This document shows, one piece after another, positions 32,823-40,303 of a stretch of DNA of 40,303 nt; position 1 is the first letter of the stretch; each line of letters opens with the position of its first letter. A program made the translations under genes and the position numbers. This DNA is from Acidimicrobiaceae bacterium (GTDB lineage Bacteria; Actinomycetota; Acidimicrobiia; Acidimicrobiales; MedAcidi-G1): NCBI GenBank assembly GCA_002716285.1, contig PBAM01000026.1, positions 1 to 40,303 of the forward strand. Direction: 5' to 3'. The notes beneath the pieces are model-generated. The model was not told the DNA's origin. It was given only the letters and a program-made list of their open reading frames with translations, and did not search any database.

Positions 32823-34075
32823 TTACTCTCTGCACCTCCAAAATCAGTCATATCTAATTCAAGAACCGTCTGGAATAAAACGTTGCAACCTGCAATAAGG
32901 TCGTCAGGATCTGTATGTTCCTGAGGATTATGGCTTATACCTTTATGACTTGGAACAAATACCATCCCTGTCGGACAAACTCTTGCCATCATCTGGGCAT
33001 CATGCCCTGCACCCGACGGAAGTTGCATAACTGAATGTCCCATTCGGGAAGCTACATTCTCTACGGTGCTTACCACTTCTTGATTGAATTCGACAGGTTC
33101 AAATCTAGCTAATTGTCTTTTTTCAATTTTTAAGCCTTCGCTCGAACCTACTTCTGAAAGAAAACCAGCAAGCTTATTTTCAGCTTCTAACAAACGTTCT
33201 TCGACCGTGTTTCTCAGATCAACAGTCAAAATAGCTGATCCTGCAACCACATTGACCAAATTGGGATTGAGTTCCAATCTGCCAACTGTGGCCACTTGAC
33301 TTCCTCCCATTTCTAACGACAACTCACGCACATAAGTAGAAATAGACGCTGCCGCGAAACCTGAATCGTGGCGAAGCGCCATTGGAGTGGTTCCAGCATG
33401 ATTAGATTCACCTGTGACTGTCAGTTCTGTCCATGAAATACCCTGCACTCCTGTTACCGCTCCGATTGTTACACCTTCTACTTCTAGAACAGGACCTTGT
33501 TCAATATGCAATTCAACAAAAGCTCTCGGTGAAGGGCCGGGGCATGGAGAGGTCCCTCTGTAACCAATGCGATCTAATTCGTCTCCTACTTTGGCACCAT
33601 CAACACCTTTTATATCTAATGCTTCCTCAAGTGTCATCCCCCCTACATAAACGAGACTTCCAAGCATGTCTGGTGCAAATCTCGCACCTTCTTCATCGGT
33701 AAAAAAAGCAACTGCGACTGGATGCTGGGTTTCAATATTGTTTTCAGAAAGGGACTCGATTATCTCTAAACCTGCAAGCACACCTAAATTTCCGTCATAT
33801 CGACCTCCTGTTTTAACTGTGTCAATATGACTTCCTGTCATAGTTGGCGGACCGTCAATTTTCCCAGGCCTAACTGCTACTACATTTCCAATTGAGTCGA
33901 TACTTACATCAAGGCCTAAATCCTTCATCCATGTCACTACAAGATCACGGCCTGCTCTATCTTCGTCCGTGAGAGCAAGACGACAAGAACCACCCCCATC
34001 AATGGCTCCTATAGAAGCAAGTTCTTCAATGCGAGCTAGAAGACGCTCACCATTTATTCGAAGATTTTCAGCCAT
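32819..34075 (-). CDS. M20 N-carbamoyl-L-amino-acid hydrolase / allantoate amidohydrolase-like
   Basis: A 418-residue dizinc amidohydrolase of the M20/HyuC-AllC family that removes the carbamoyl group from ureido compounds. Metal ligands seen: H83 (GSHIDTV), D94 (GGRYDGNLG), E128-E129 (FTDEEGARF), H190 (VELHIEQGP) and a C-terminal His (ISHNPQEH). A dimerisation lid includes GESNHAGTTPM, and GAGHDAQ is the usual catalytic loop. It cannot be decided between L-carbamoylase, beta-ureidopropionase and allantoate hydrolase by eye. I chose the ATG at 34075, preceded by AAGGAG at good spacing and overlapping the upstream stop by 8 bases; a longer frame adds eight residues within the XDH gene. Confidence 0.85.
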   Translation of the reverse strand: MAENLRINGERLLARIEELASIGAIDGGGSCRLALTDEDRAGRDLVVTWMKDLGLDVSIDSIGNVVAVRPGKIDGPPTMTGSHIDTVKTGGRYDGNLGVLAGLEIIESLSENNIETQHPVAVAFFTDEEGARFAPDMLGSLVYVGGMTLEEALDIKGVDGAKVGDELDRIGYRGTSPCPGPSPRAFVELHIEQGPVLEVEGVTIGAVTGVQGISWTELTVTGESNHAGTTPMALRHDSGFAAASISTYVRELSLEMGGSQVATVGRLELNPNLVNVVAGSAILTVDLRNTVEERLLEAENKLAGFLSEVGSSEGLKIEKRQLARFEPVEFNQEVVSTVENVASRMGHSVMQLPSGAGHDAQMMARVCPTGMVFVPSHKGISHNPQEHTDPDDLIAGCNVLFQTVLELDMTDFGGAESK

Positions 34076-36353
34076 TCTCGCTCCTTTCAGGAAAAACAAT
34101 ATCTGCAGGTCTAATCGGAACTCTTTGCAGATCTAAGCCCGTAGCGTTTCTAACTGCTGAAGCGATGGCAGCTGTCGACGAAATAGCTGGTGGTTCCCCA
34201 ACTCCTTTTGCTCCAAAAGGAGCGTTAGGTTCAGGTTGTTCTATAAGAGCTGCTATTTCTAATGGTGGCATGTCTAGAGAAGTAGGTAGCAAATAGTCAG
34301 TAAAAGAAGGGTTAAGAATTCGACCATCTACAACATTGACTTCCTCAAGTACAGCTAAACCGAGACCTTGTGCGGCGCCACCCTCCAGTTGGCCTTGAAG
34401 TTGCAGTGGGTTTAGAACTCTTCCTACATCTTGTGAAGTTATTAATTCGACTACTTTGACTAATCCAAGTTCCTGATCTACGTCCACTACCGCTCGATGA
34501 GCTGAAAAAGCAAAGGAAACATGGGCATCCCCTTGGCCATTTTCATTCAAAGGATGAGTTGGCAAATGTCGATAAGTGTCTTCTACTTCTATCGGTTCGG
34601 CAGTGGCTTCTTTTAAGCTGATAGAAAAATCACTTGATAGTGAGGCTATGCCTCCATCTACTATTACTAAAGATTCGACATCTAAGTCATGGGATTCTGC
34701 AATGCGAGACAGAACTCTGATACGCACTTGCTCACACACACTCTTCACTGCTCCACCTGACATCCAAGTTTGCCTACTTGCTGAAGTGGATCCTGCCGAA
34801 CCTACGTTAGCCGTGGAGGCGGGTGCCAAAATTACTTCTTCAACTCCTAAAATTTCTCTGACTATTTGTTGAGCCAATGTCACAAAACCCTGTCCCACTT
34901 CTGCACATGCACATGTGATCGTTGCAACTCCATCTAAAAGTTGGCAGGATGCCGTGCTGAAATCGTCGAACCCCTCTGAAAACATGAGATTTTTGAATCC
35001 AACTGCAATCGCTTCTCCTCTTACAACGTTTTTTGGATCTGCAGTTCTCCCTGCACCTCCTGGTAGTTCCATCTGTTGTGTTGCTGAACCCACAGAAATG
35101 GGATGTTGAGCACATGTCTCTATTACCTCGGCCACTGGAGCTGTTCCAGTAATAGTTTGTCCGGTTATTATTTGATCTCCGGGTTTAAGCGCATTCTTTA
35201 AACGTAATTCAACAGGATCCATACCCAATTCAATAGCTAGTTTGTCCATCTGTGCTTCATGGGCAAAACAAACCTGCACACATCCAAATCCTCTCATAGC
35301 ACCGCAAGGAGGGTTATTTGTTCTGACTACTGCTCCGTAAATTTCTACGCTCGGTACCCGATATGGGCCCGCTGCGAAACAAGTAGCGTTAGCTAACACA
35401 GCGCTGCTTGTAGAGGCATAAGCTCCTCCGTCTAAAAGTAGTCGAGCTTCAATTCGTGTCAGGGTTCCGTCAGATTTAGCATGATGTCGATACCACATCT
35501 GAGCTGGATGGCGGTGTACATGACCATGGAAGCTTTCGGTTCGCGAATATGACATCTTTATGGGTTTACCTGTCTTCATAGCTAAGAGGCAAAGGTGTAT
35601 GTGAAGACTTATGTCTTCTCTAGCTCCAAATGCTCCTCCGACACCTGCCAGTGTAAGTCTTACTTTTTCGATGGGAAGATTTAAACAGGCGGCAACTTGA
35701 TCACGGTCGGCATGAAGCCATTGGGTGGATACGAAAAGGTCAATCCCCCCATCTTCTGATGGAATTGCCATTCCTGATTCTGTTCCTAAAGGCGCTTGAT
35801 CTTGCATCCCAACTTCATATGTTCCTTCAACAATTATTTCTCCTTCTTCCTGACTGTTTCCGTGGGTGAGATCTATTTCCCTGAAAAGATTTCCATCCGG
35901 ATGTATTGCTTCAGCTTCTTGAGCCAAGTTTGGGTCTGAAAGCGGTTCAATTAATTCGTATTCAACATCTATTGCTTCCAAAGCTAGCCTTACATTTTCT
36001 GGGTGGTCAGCTGCAACTATTGCTACGGGCTCACCCTGGTACCTCACGAGTCCATCAGCTAGAACAGGTTGATCGGGATGCTCAAGTCCGTACAAAGGCA
36101 TACCGTCTAGATCTTCGCTAGTTATAACAGCGTGTACTCCCGTCATTTTTAAAGCAGACGTTACGTTGATTGAAACTATTCTTGCGGCTGGGTGTGGGGA
36201 GCGAAGAGTTCCTCCCCAAAGCATGTCTGGATGGCGTAAGTCATTGGAAAATACAAATTCTCCTTTAACTTTTGGGATTCCATCGGGGCGGAGAGCACTC
36301 TCACCTATCCGAGGTCCTTTGATGGCTGTATCTGACGTTTGAACTCGGCTCAT
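34068..36353 (-). CDS. Xanthine dehydrogenase-type molybdopterin-binding subunit (XdhA/PucD-like)
   Basis: The 761-residue catalytic subunit of a three-subunit molybdenum hydroxylase, probably oxidising a purine or another N-heterocycle. Seen: SPHPAARI near the N-terminus, GGAFGAREDIS, GAMRGFGCVQ, EVGQGFVTLAQQ, SAGSTSASRQTWMSGG and the catalytic Glu in APFGAKGVGEPP. The CoxL-type active-site loop of CO dehydrogenase is absent, so it is not a form I CODH. It overlaps the [2Fe-2S] gene upstream by four bases (ATGA) and the M20 gene downstream by eight. With its two partner subunits it forms the complete Mo/Fe-S/FAD set missing in the other hydroxylases here. Confidence 0.87.
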   Translation of the reverse strand: MSRVQTSDTAIKGPRIGESALRPDGIPKVKGEFVFSNDLRHPDMLWGGTLRSPHPAARIVSINVTSALKMTGVHAVITSEDLDGMPLYGLEHPDQPVLADGLVRYQGEPVAIVAADHPENVRLALEAIDVEYELIEPLSDPNLAQEAEAIHPDGNLFREIDLTHGNSQEEGEIIVEGTYEVGMQDQAPLGTESGMAIPSEDGGIDLFVSTQWLHADRDQVAACLNLPIEKVRLTLAGVGGAFGAREDISLHIHLCLLAMKTGKPIKMSYSRTESFHGHVHRHPAQMWYRHHAKSDGTLTRIEARLLLDGGAYASTSSAVLANATCFAAGPYRVPSVEIYGAVVRTNNPPCGAMRGFGCVQVCFAHEAQMDKLAIELGMDPVELRLKNALKPGDQIITGQTITGTAPVAEVIETCAQHPISVGSATQQMELPGGAGRTADPKNVVRGEAIAVGFKNLMFSEGFDDFSTASCQLLDGVATITCACAEVGQGFVTLAQQIVREILGVEEVILAPASTANVGSAGSTSASRQTWMSGGAVKSVCEQVRIRVLSRIAESHDLDVESLVIVDGGIASLSSDFSISLKEATAEPIEVEDTYRHLPTHPLNENGQGDAHVSFAFSAHRAVVDVDQELGLVKVVELITSQDVGRVLNPLQLQGQLEGGAAQGLGLAVLEEVNVVDGRILNPSFTDYLLPTSLDMPPLEIAALIEQPEPNAPFGAKGVGEPPAISSTAAIASAVRNATGLDLQRVPIRPADIVFPERSENG

Positions 36354-36850
36354 TTACTTTTTTCCTCTTCATTTTGAGCTGTTCGGTTATTGCTTGCTAT
36401 CCGAACAGCTTCGAGGATTCTTCCGTAACCAGTACACCTGCAAAGATTTCCACTAATTGCTTCCCTAACTACCAACTCATCTGGGTCAGGATTCGTATTC
36501 AATAGTTGATCTATCGTAACTAGTAGTCCTGGTGTGCAAAATCCGCACTGAACCGCTCCCGCTTCGACAAAAGCTTTCTGGACATCTGAGATTTCCTTGC
36601 CTGACCCCAGTCCTTCGATTGTGGTGATCTCGCGACCAACAGCAGAAGCAGCAAGAACTAAGCAGCTGCAAACGATTTCCCCGTCAAGAAGAACCGTGCA
36701 AGATCCGCACTCCCCTTCCTCGCAAGCGTTTTTCGATCCGGAAAGTTCCAGCCTTTCTCGTAAAACCCATAGAAGACTCTCGGATGGATGACCATCAATG
36801 ACTTGACAATCATTTCCATTTACCGTGAGTGTGTAAATTTCAGAAGTCAT
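36350..36850 (-). CDS. Molybdenum hydroxylase [2Fe-2S] subunit (XdhC/CoxS/PucE-like)
   Basis: Small electron-transfer subunit (166 residues) carrying two [2Fe-2S] clusters. All eight cysteines are present: C43, C48, C51 and C63 in the plant-ferredoxin-like half (ACEEGECGSCTV), then C102, C105 (QCGFCTPG), C137 and C139 (LCRCTGYG) in the helical half. It passes electrons from the Mo centre in the 34068 product to FAD in the 36847 product. Four-base overlaps on both sides imply stoichiometric translation of the trio. It is a useful in-window reference for the cysteine-less domain at 17658. The C-terminal tail is charged and Glu/Lys-rich. Confidence 0.92.
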   Translation of the reverse strand: MTSEIYTLTVNGNDCQVIDGHPSESLLWVLRERLELSGSKNACEEGECGSCTVLLDGEIVCSCLVLAASAVGREITTIEGLGSGKEISDVQKAFVEAGAVQCGFCTPGLLVTIDQLLNTNPDPDELVVREAISGNLCRCTGYGRILEAVRIASNNRTAQNEEEKSK

Positions 36851-37701
36851 GACCTCTCACCCGCGCAAACTCTCTCCAAGGCTCTTTTAGCTAAAACTCC
36901 TACTGCATGTTTTCTGTAATCTGCAGTTCCTCGATGGTCATCAATGGGTTTTGTTGAGTCAGCTACCAGTTCGGAAAATTTGTTTATTACTTTTTCTGAA
37001 AGAGCACTGTTTGTTTCCCAATCAAATTCTTGTGATATAAATTCTTCTGCTGCTGTCGCTCGGAAGGGCACAGGCGACACGGAGCCAACACCTACCCTCA
37101 ACTTTCTTCCTAAATAATCAGTTACTAATGCCAGTGAAACGACTGAGATAACCATTGCGTTTCGTGTGCCTACTTTTAAGAATTCCTGTGGTCCTCGGAA
37201 TACGGGCACTGTGATTGATTGAATGATTTCTCCTGGTTTTAGAGCATTTGTTTTAACTCCGGTTATGAATTCTGTGATTTCGACTTCGCGGTTTTCTGTT
37301 GAGGATTTCAATTGCAGAACTGCGTCCATTGCTACTAGTACGGGGATTGTATCTCCCGCTGGCGAGGCGGTGGCTAAGTTTCCCCCCAAGGTGCCCGCGT
37401 TGCGTATTTGTGGAGAACCCACAGTTCTTGCCGCTTGTGTTAAAGCAGGAACAAGTGCCGCTATTTGAGGGTCTGCCAAATCTTTATAGGAGATACCTGC
37501 CCCTAAAACGATTTCACTGCCCTCCAAGGCCCATTTTTTCAATTCAGGGATTCGGCTTAGGTCTAAAACGCTTTCCAATGATTGCGCGCCTCTATTTGCT
37601 TGCACCATAAGGTCAGTTCCCCCTGCAAGTACTGTTGTCGCAGGATTTTCTGCCAATACAGCACATGCTTCATTAACTGACTTAGCGATAATTACCCCCA
37701 T
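36847..37701 (-). CDS. Molybdenum hydroxylase FAD-binding subunit (CoxM/XdhB/PucC-like)
   Basis: A 284-residue flavoprotein subunit that accepts electrons from the iron-sulfur subunit. Both FAD loops are canonical: VLAGGTDLMVQAN (about 19-31) and AGTLGGNLATASPAGD (about 100-115). A C-terminal CODH-type domain contains GVGSVSPVPFRA. It is the first gene of a ten-gene minus-strand operon that runs to 25900. Its ATG lies only 9 bases from the GTG of the divergent regulator, so promoter elements for each gene must lie partly inside the other. No clear ribosome site precedes the ATG. Confidence 0.9.
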   Translation of the reverse strand: MGVIIAKSVNEACAVLAENPATTVLAGGTDLMVQANRGAQSLESVLDLSRIPELKKWALEGSEIVLGAGISYKDLADPQIAALVPALTQAARTVGSPQIRNAGTLGGNLATASPAGDTIPVLVAMDAVLQLKSSTENREVEITEFITGVKTNALKPGEIIQSITVPVFRGPQEFLKVGTRNAMVISVVSLALVTDYLGRKLRVGVGSVSPVPFRATAAEEFISQEFDWETNSALSEKVINKFSELVADSTKPIDDHRGTADYRKHAVGVLAKRALERVCAGERS

Positions 37702-37710
37702 CTATTAAGG

Positions 37711-38130
37711 GTGCCGGAACTTCAACATTTTGTCAACGCGTTTGATGCCTGTATCTTTAATCTTGTGGACATATTCAAACACCCTTTATTAGAAGCTCTC
37801 TTACCATTAGCGGACGTCCTTGGAATTCAAATTCTAGATAAAGACGAAATCGCAGAGTCAGACTTACCTCTCATATGGGAAGGTGAAGTTGTTGGTGGTG
37901 TGCGCCGGCACAATTTAAATGGAGCTTTAACTCGTCTTTTGTCTGCTATCGAGATCGAAATGAATTTGAAGGTTAAAGATATGGACAGAATTCAAAAACA
38001 GCAGGCAGTCGCTTTACTCAATGAATGGGGAGCTTTTAATTTGAGAAAATCTGTGGAAAGCGTTGCAGAAGCTTTAGAAGTTAGCCGTTTTACGGTTTAT
38101 AACTATCTTGAGCGTTCCGAAAATGACTAA
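37711..38130 (+). CDS. Small DauR/YheO-type helix-turn-helix regulator
   Basis: A 139-residue DNA-binding protein. The C-terminal half carries the pattern of the YheO/DauR helix-turn-helix: KQQAVALLNEWGAFNLRKSV, then VAEALEVSRFTVYNYLER (about residues 97-135). The N-terminal 80 residues probably form a shortened PAS-like sensor (IWEGEVVGGVR resembles the last PAS strands), whereas full YheO proteins are over 200 residues. DauR represses D-arginine use in Pseudomonas. Here the likely target is the divergent xanthine-dehydrogenase operon 9 bases away, and its own gene. Start GTG at 37711; a GTG at 37765 is an alternative that would widen the gap. A GATAAT at 37687 inside the neighbouring gene may be its -10. 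Confidence 0.68.
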   Translation: MPELQHFVNAFDACIFNLVDIFKHPLLEALLPLADVLGIQILDKDEIAESDLPLIWEGEVVGGVRRHNLNGALTRLLSAIEIEMNLKVKDMDRIQKQQAVALLNEWGAFNLRKSVESVAEALEVSRFTVYNYLERSEND

Positions 38131-38145
38131 TTGATTTTTAGGCAC

Positions 38146-38151
38146 TAGCTT
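38146..38151 (+). promoter_or_regulatory. Candidate -10 box (TAGCTT) before the amidase gene
   Basis: TAGCTT fits TANNNT and lies 7 bases before the ATG at 38159. The intervening CTTTTCT is pyrimidine-rich, so there is no ribosome site and a leaderless transcript is likely. Confidence 0.35.
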
Positions 38152-38158
38152 CTTTTCT

Positions 38159-39628
38159 ATGAGTGAATCACCTTCGAAAAAAGATACCAACGATGAACTG
38201 TCTCGCGTAGACGCAGTCTCTCTAGCAAAAATGATTAAGGATAAAGAACTTTCTCCAGTTGAAGCTGTTTCAATGACAATTGAAAGAATAGAGCGTTTAG
38301 ACAAAGATCTAAATTCAGTAATCCACCGACAATTTGAAAGAGCTTTGGAACTAGCAGCCTCGTCCGAACTGCCAGACGGGCCTTTCAAAGGCGTTCCGAT
38401 GTTGATCAAGGATCTATGGGCGGAGGAAAATGGGGAGCCTCATCATGCAGGAGTTAAGGGAATGCGTGATGCAAGATACATCGCTAAAGCCGATAGCGAT
38501 CTTGTTACTCGATACAAAGAAGCTGGTTTCATAATCGTCGGCAGAACTAACACACCTGAGATGGGAGCGGTTGCAACTACCGAACCTTTGTCTTATGGCC
38601 CTACTAAAAATCCTTGGAATTTTGATTACGGTCCTGGTGGCTCCTCCGGTGGTTCTGCTGCTGCTGTCGCAGCAGGTTTCCTGCCTGCCGCTAACGCCAG
38701 TGACGGTGGAGGTTCTATAAGAATTCCTGCTGCAATGTGTGGCTTAGTTGGTCTGAAACCATCTAGAGGAAGGGTTCCAATGGGACCGGAGAAAGAAGAA
38801 TGGGGAGTTTCAATTCAACACGTCGTTTCACATACGGTTCGAGACACCTCAGCAATTCTTGATGCCACCGCTATAAATTTCCCAGGTGACGGGGTTTTCG
38901 CTCCTGAATTTGGACGACCATATTTCAACGAAAATTTTCATAATTTAAAGCCACTAAAAATTGGAATTAAAGTTTCTGATCCGCGCGTAGAGGTAAATCC
39001 GGATTGCATCCAAGCTGTACACAATGCTGCATCTCTCCTATCGGATTTAGGGCATCATGTTGAAGAAACATCTCCCGAAGCTCTAAATGACACAGAAAGA
39101 GTCAGTGAGTTAGGTTGGGCGTTTGGAACTAACTGGTCTGTAAACATCGCAGCAAATTTTGCTTACCTGTCTAAACGTTTGGGGCGTGAACTAGTCGAAG
39201 ATGATGTCGAACCCGGTACGTGGTTTCTGGCCCAACGAGGAAAAGAACAGTCGGCTATAAATTTTGTTAAGGCTCAAGGTGTAATGGCAAATCTTCGTAG
39301 AGAATTAGCAGGTTGGTGGTCGAGTGGGTTTGATCTGCTTTTGACACCCACGACTGCCCAACCTCCACCTCTTATTGGTCTATTAGCTCCGACAGAGGAA
39401 GACCCCATACGAGCCTCAATAGAGTCAGTTCCTTACTCTGTATTCACTTCGCCGTTCAATACAACTGGTCAACCCGCTATCTCTCTGCCAATTGGGAGTT
39501 CCAATGGGCTACCTGTTGGCATTCAACTTGTTGGCGCTTACGGGAGAGAAGACATAATCCTGGCTGTAAGTTCTCAATTAGAAGAAATGGTTAACTGGTC
39601 TGAAAATCGGGCACCTTTTCACGCTTAA
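38159..39628 (+). CDS. Amidase, amidase-signature (GatA-like) family
   Basis: A 489-residue Ser-cisSer-Lys amidohydrolase releasing ammonia or an amine from an amide. The triad is visible: K84 in LIKDLW, the serine pair in GPGGSSGGSAAA (about 158-169) and nucleophile S185 in ASDGGGSIRIPA. GLVGLKPSRGRVP follows as usual. GatA itself is unlikely because no gatC/gatB neighbours are present, so this is probably a catabolic amidase. It lies 28 bases after the regulator gene on the same strand and converges on the phosphoribosyltransferase gene with four bases between stops. Confidence 0.87.
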   Translation: MSESPSKKDTNDELSRVDAVSLAKMIKDKELSPVEAVSMTIERIERLDKDLNSVIHRQFERALELAASSELPDGPFKGVPMLIKDLWAEENGEPHHAGVKGMRDARYIAKADSDLVTRYKEAGFIIVGRTNTPEMGAVATTEPLSYGPTKNPWNFDYGPGGSSGGSAAAVAAGFLPAANASDGGGSIRIPAAMCGLVGLKPSRGRVPMGPEKEEWGVSIQHVVSHTVRDTSAILDATAINFPGDGVFAPEFGRPYFNENFHNLKPLKIGIKVSDPRVEVNPDCIQAVHNAASLLSDLGHHVEETSPEALNDTERVSELGWAFGTNWSVNIAANFAYLSKRLGRELVEDDVEPGTWFLAQRGKEQSAINFVKAQGVMANLRRELAGWWSSGFDLLLTPTTAQPPPLIGLLAPTEEDPIRASIESVPYSVFTSPFNTTGQPAISLPIGSSNGLPVGIQLVGAYGREDIILAVSSQLEEMVNWSENRAPFHA

Positions 39629-39632
39629 CCCG

Positions 39633-40136
39633 TCAAGCGTCGAGAACTCCGTGGCCAGCTTGACCTATGTCAACAACTGGAGGTTCTGTAGACCACGGAA
39701 AATTGACCCATTTATCGGTGTGTTTCCAAACATATTCACAGTCAACAATTGAATGGGGTTTTTGGTAGAGAACGGCAGATTTGACCTCGGCAACCTTTTC
39801 CAGGGCATGTTTATGCACTAAAGCAAGAGTGTTTCCAGTGTCAGCAACATCATCGACTATGAGAACCTTTGCCTTGCCCAAATCTACCCAATCAACATAT
39901 GGCGGAAGTACTACTGGGAGGTCCAGGTGTTCGTCGACCCCTGTGTAATATTCGACATTCATTACATAAAGATTTTTTACTGCTAATGCATAACCAAGTG
40001 AACCTGCTACGAGCATCCCACCACGAACAATCGCCAGAATAATATCTGGTTGGTAGTCATCATCTGCGATTGTTTGGGCCAGCTCTCTAACTGCTTTTCC
40101 GTAAAGATCCCAATCCATCTCTTCGCGTTCGGTCAC
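39633..40136 (-). CDS. Purine-type phosphoribosyltransferase
   Basis: A type I phosphoribosyltransferase (167 residues) that would join a free base to PRPP. The PRPP motif is VLIVDDVADTGNTL (about 91-104), with IVRGGMLVAG (about 36-45) as the pyrophosphate loop. The short hood and the C-terminal WVNFPWS segment resemble xanthine/guanine-type enzymes (Gpt and relatives) in actinobacteria and archaea. The base is not decided; a purine would fit the region. Start GTG, preceded by a strong AGGAGG about 5 bases upstream, unlike the leaderless genes. Confidence 0.8.
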   Translation of the reverse strand: MTEREEMDWDLYGKAVRELAQTIADDDYQPDIILAIVRGGMLVAGSLGYALAVKNLYVMNVEYYTGVDEHLDLPVVLPPYVDWVDLGKAKVLIVDDVADTGNTLALVHKHALEKVAEVKSAVLYQKPHSIVDCEYVWKHTDKWVNFPWSTEPPVVDIGQAGHGVLDA

Positions 40137-40159
40137 AACCCCTCCTGATTGTTGAATAC

Positions 40160-40173
40160 ATTAGCGTGCTAAT
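40160..40173. promoter_or_regulatory. Inverted repeat ATTAGC-GT-GCTAAT, possible operator
   Basis: A 14-base symmetric element 24 bases upstream of the phosphoribosyltransferase start. On the minus strand its end runs into TAATGT (40163-40158), a -10-like hexamer, so a bound dimer would block that promoter. There is no T-run after it, so a terminator for the upstream gene is less likely. Confidence 0.35.
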
Positions 40174-40202
40174 TAAATTATTTCTAAATGGATACAAAAT
40201 AA

Positions 40203-40303
40203 CTACCCCGTCATTAGGACCAGACCAAACAACGTATAAAGAACCATCACTGCCAACATCGGATACTGGCTACGCATTGCTTTCTTCAGTTCGAATTTCT
40301 CAA
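40203..40303 (-). CDS. C-terminal tail of an unidentified membrane protein (partial)
   Basis: The last 32 codons of a minus-strand gene entering from beyond the right edge, ending in TAG at 40203-40205. The tail reads a basic/acidic stretch (EKFELKKAMRSQYP) followed by a hydrophobic helix (MLAVMVLYTLFGLVLMTG), the look of a final transmembrane segment. Too short to name. It would be read toward the phosphoribosyltransferase gene with 66 bases between. Only one frame is open here, so this is an inference from composition. Confidence 0.5.
   Translation of the reverse strand, partial: EKFELKKAMRSQYPMLAVMVLYTLFGLVLMTG

Noticed and set aside
34068..37701. Form I carbon monoxide dehydrogenase (CoxMSL)
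   Set aside because: Subunit set is similar, but the Mo subunit lacks the CoxL active-site cysteine loop and sits with purine/ureido genes.
38159..39628. Glutamyl-tRNA amidotransferase subunit A (gatA)
   Set aside because: No gatB or gatC neighbours and the context is catabolic; only the general amidase signature supports it.

Overview
The window is a gene-dense, AT-leaning, streamlined bacterial segment. Most genes abut or overlap by 1-8 bases, and no gap without a gene exceeds about 170 bases. Several features point to an Actinobacteriota-like genome, perhaps a marine Acidimicrobiia: five luciferase-like (LLM) oxidoreductases of the kind often F420-dependent, a heme oxygenase resembling mycobacterial MhuD, and TANNNT -10 boxes 6-8 bases ahead of many lead start codons (leaderless transcription). 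A Chloroflexota lineage such as SAR202 cannot be excluded from sequence alone. I saw no rRNA, tRNA, CRISPR, insertion sequence or integrase.

Left part (1-16.8 kb): two overlapping PLP fold-type II enzymes; a creatininase-family amidohydrolase followed by a thiamine-binding (MTH1187-type) protein; flavin prenyltransferase UbiX, divergent from a phytanoyl-CoA-dioxygenase-like enzyme, a cytosine-deaminase-like hydrolase and a UbiD decarboxylase; a minus-strand group of a phytoene-desaturase-like flavoprotein and two LLM enzymes; a two-gene NitT/TauT-type ABC transporter lacking a binding protein; a RidA-family protein; an LLM enzyme plus amidohydrolase pair; and the MhuD-like protein.

Middle (16.9-25.9 kb, plus strand): one eight-gene operon. 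It holds a YgfM-like FAD subunit, an XdhD-like molybdenum hydroxylase, an SsnA-related amidohydrolase, XdhC, YqeB, YqeC, an LLM enzyme and a VanX-type D,D-dipeptidase. YqeB, YqeC, YgfM, XdhD and SsnA are markers of the selenium-dependent molybdenum hydroxylase (SDMH) system. The XdhD-like protein keeps the ferredoxin fold but has lost all eight cluster cysteines.

Right part (25.9-37.7 kb, minus strand): a converging ten-gene operon. It encodes a complete three-subunit xanthine-dehydrogenase-type enzyme, an M20 N-carbamoyl/allantoate amidohydrolase, an N-carbamoyl-D-amino-acid hydrolase, a fused selenium-dependent-XDH-like protein with intact cysteines, a compact SsnA, a second LLM enzyme and an 8-oxoguanine-deaminase-like enzyme. 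A small DauR/YheO-type regulator diverges from its head. An amidase, a purine-type phosphoribosyltransferase and the tail of a membrane protein close the window.

Taken together, the two operons look like an island for scavenging nitrogen heterocycles (purines, hydantoins or related compounds). Mo hydroxylases would oxidise the ring, amidohydrolases deaminate or open it, flavin/F420 enzymes perform redox steps, and carbamoyl hydrolases and amidases release ammonia. The substrates are inferred, not shown. No uricase, allantoinase or hydantoinase was found in the window.
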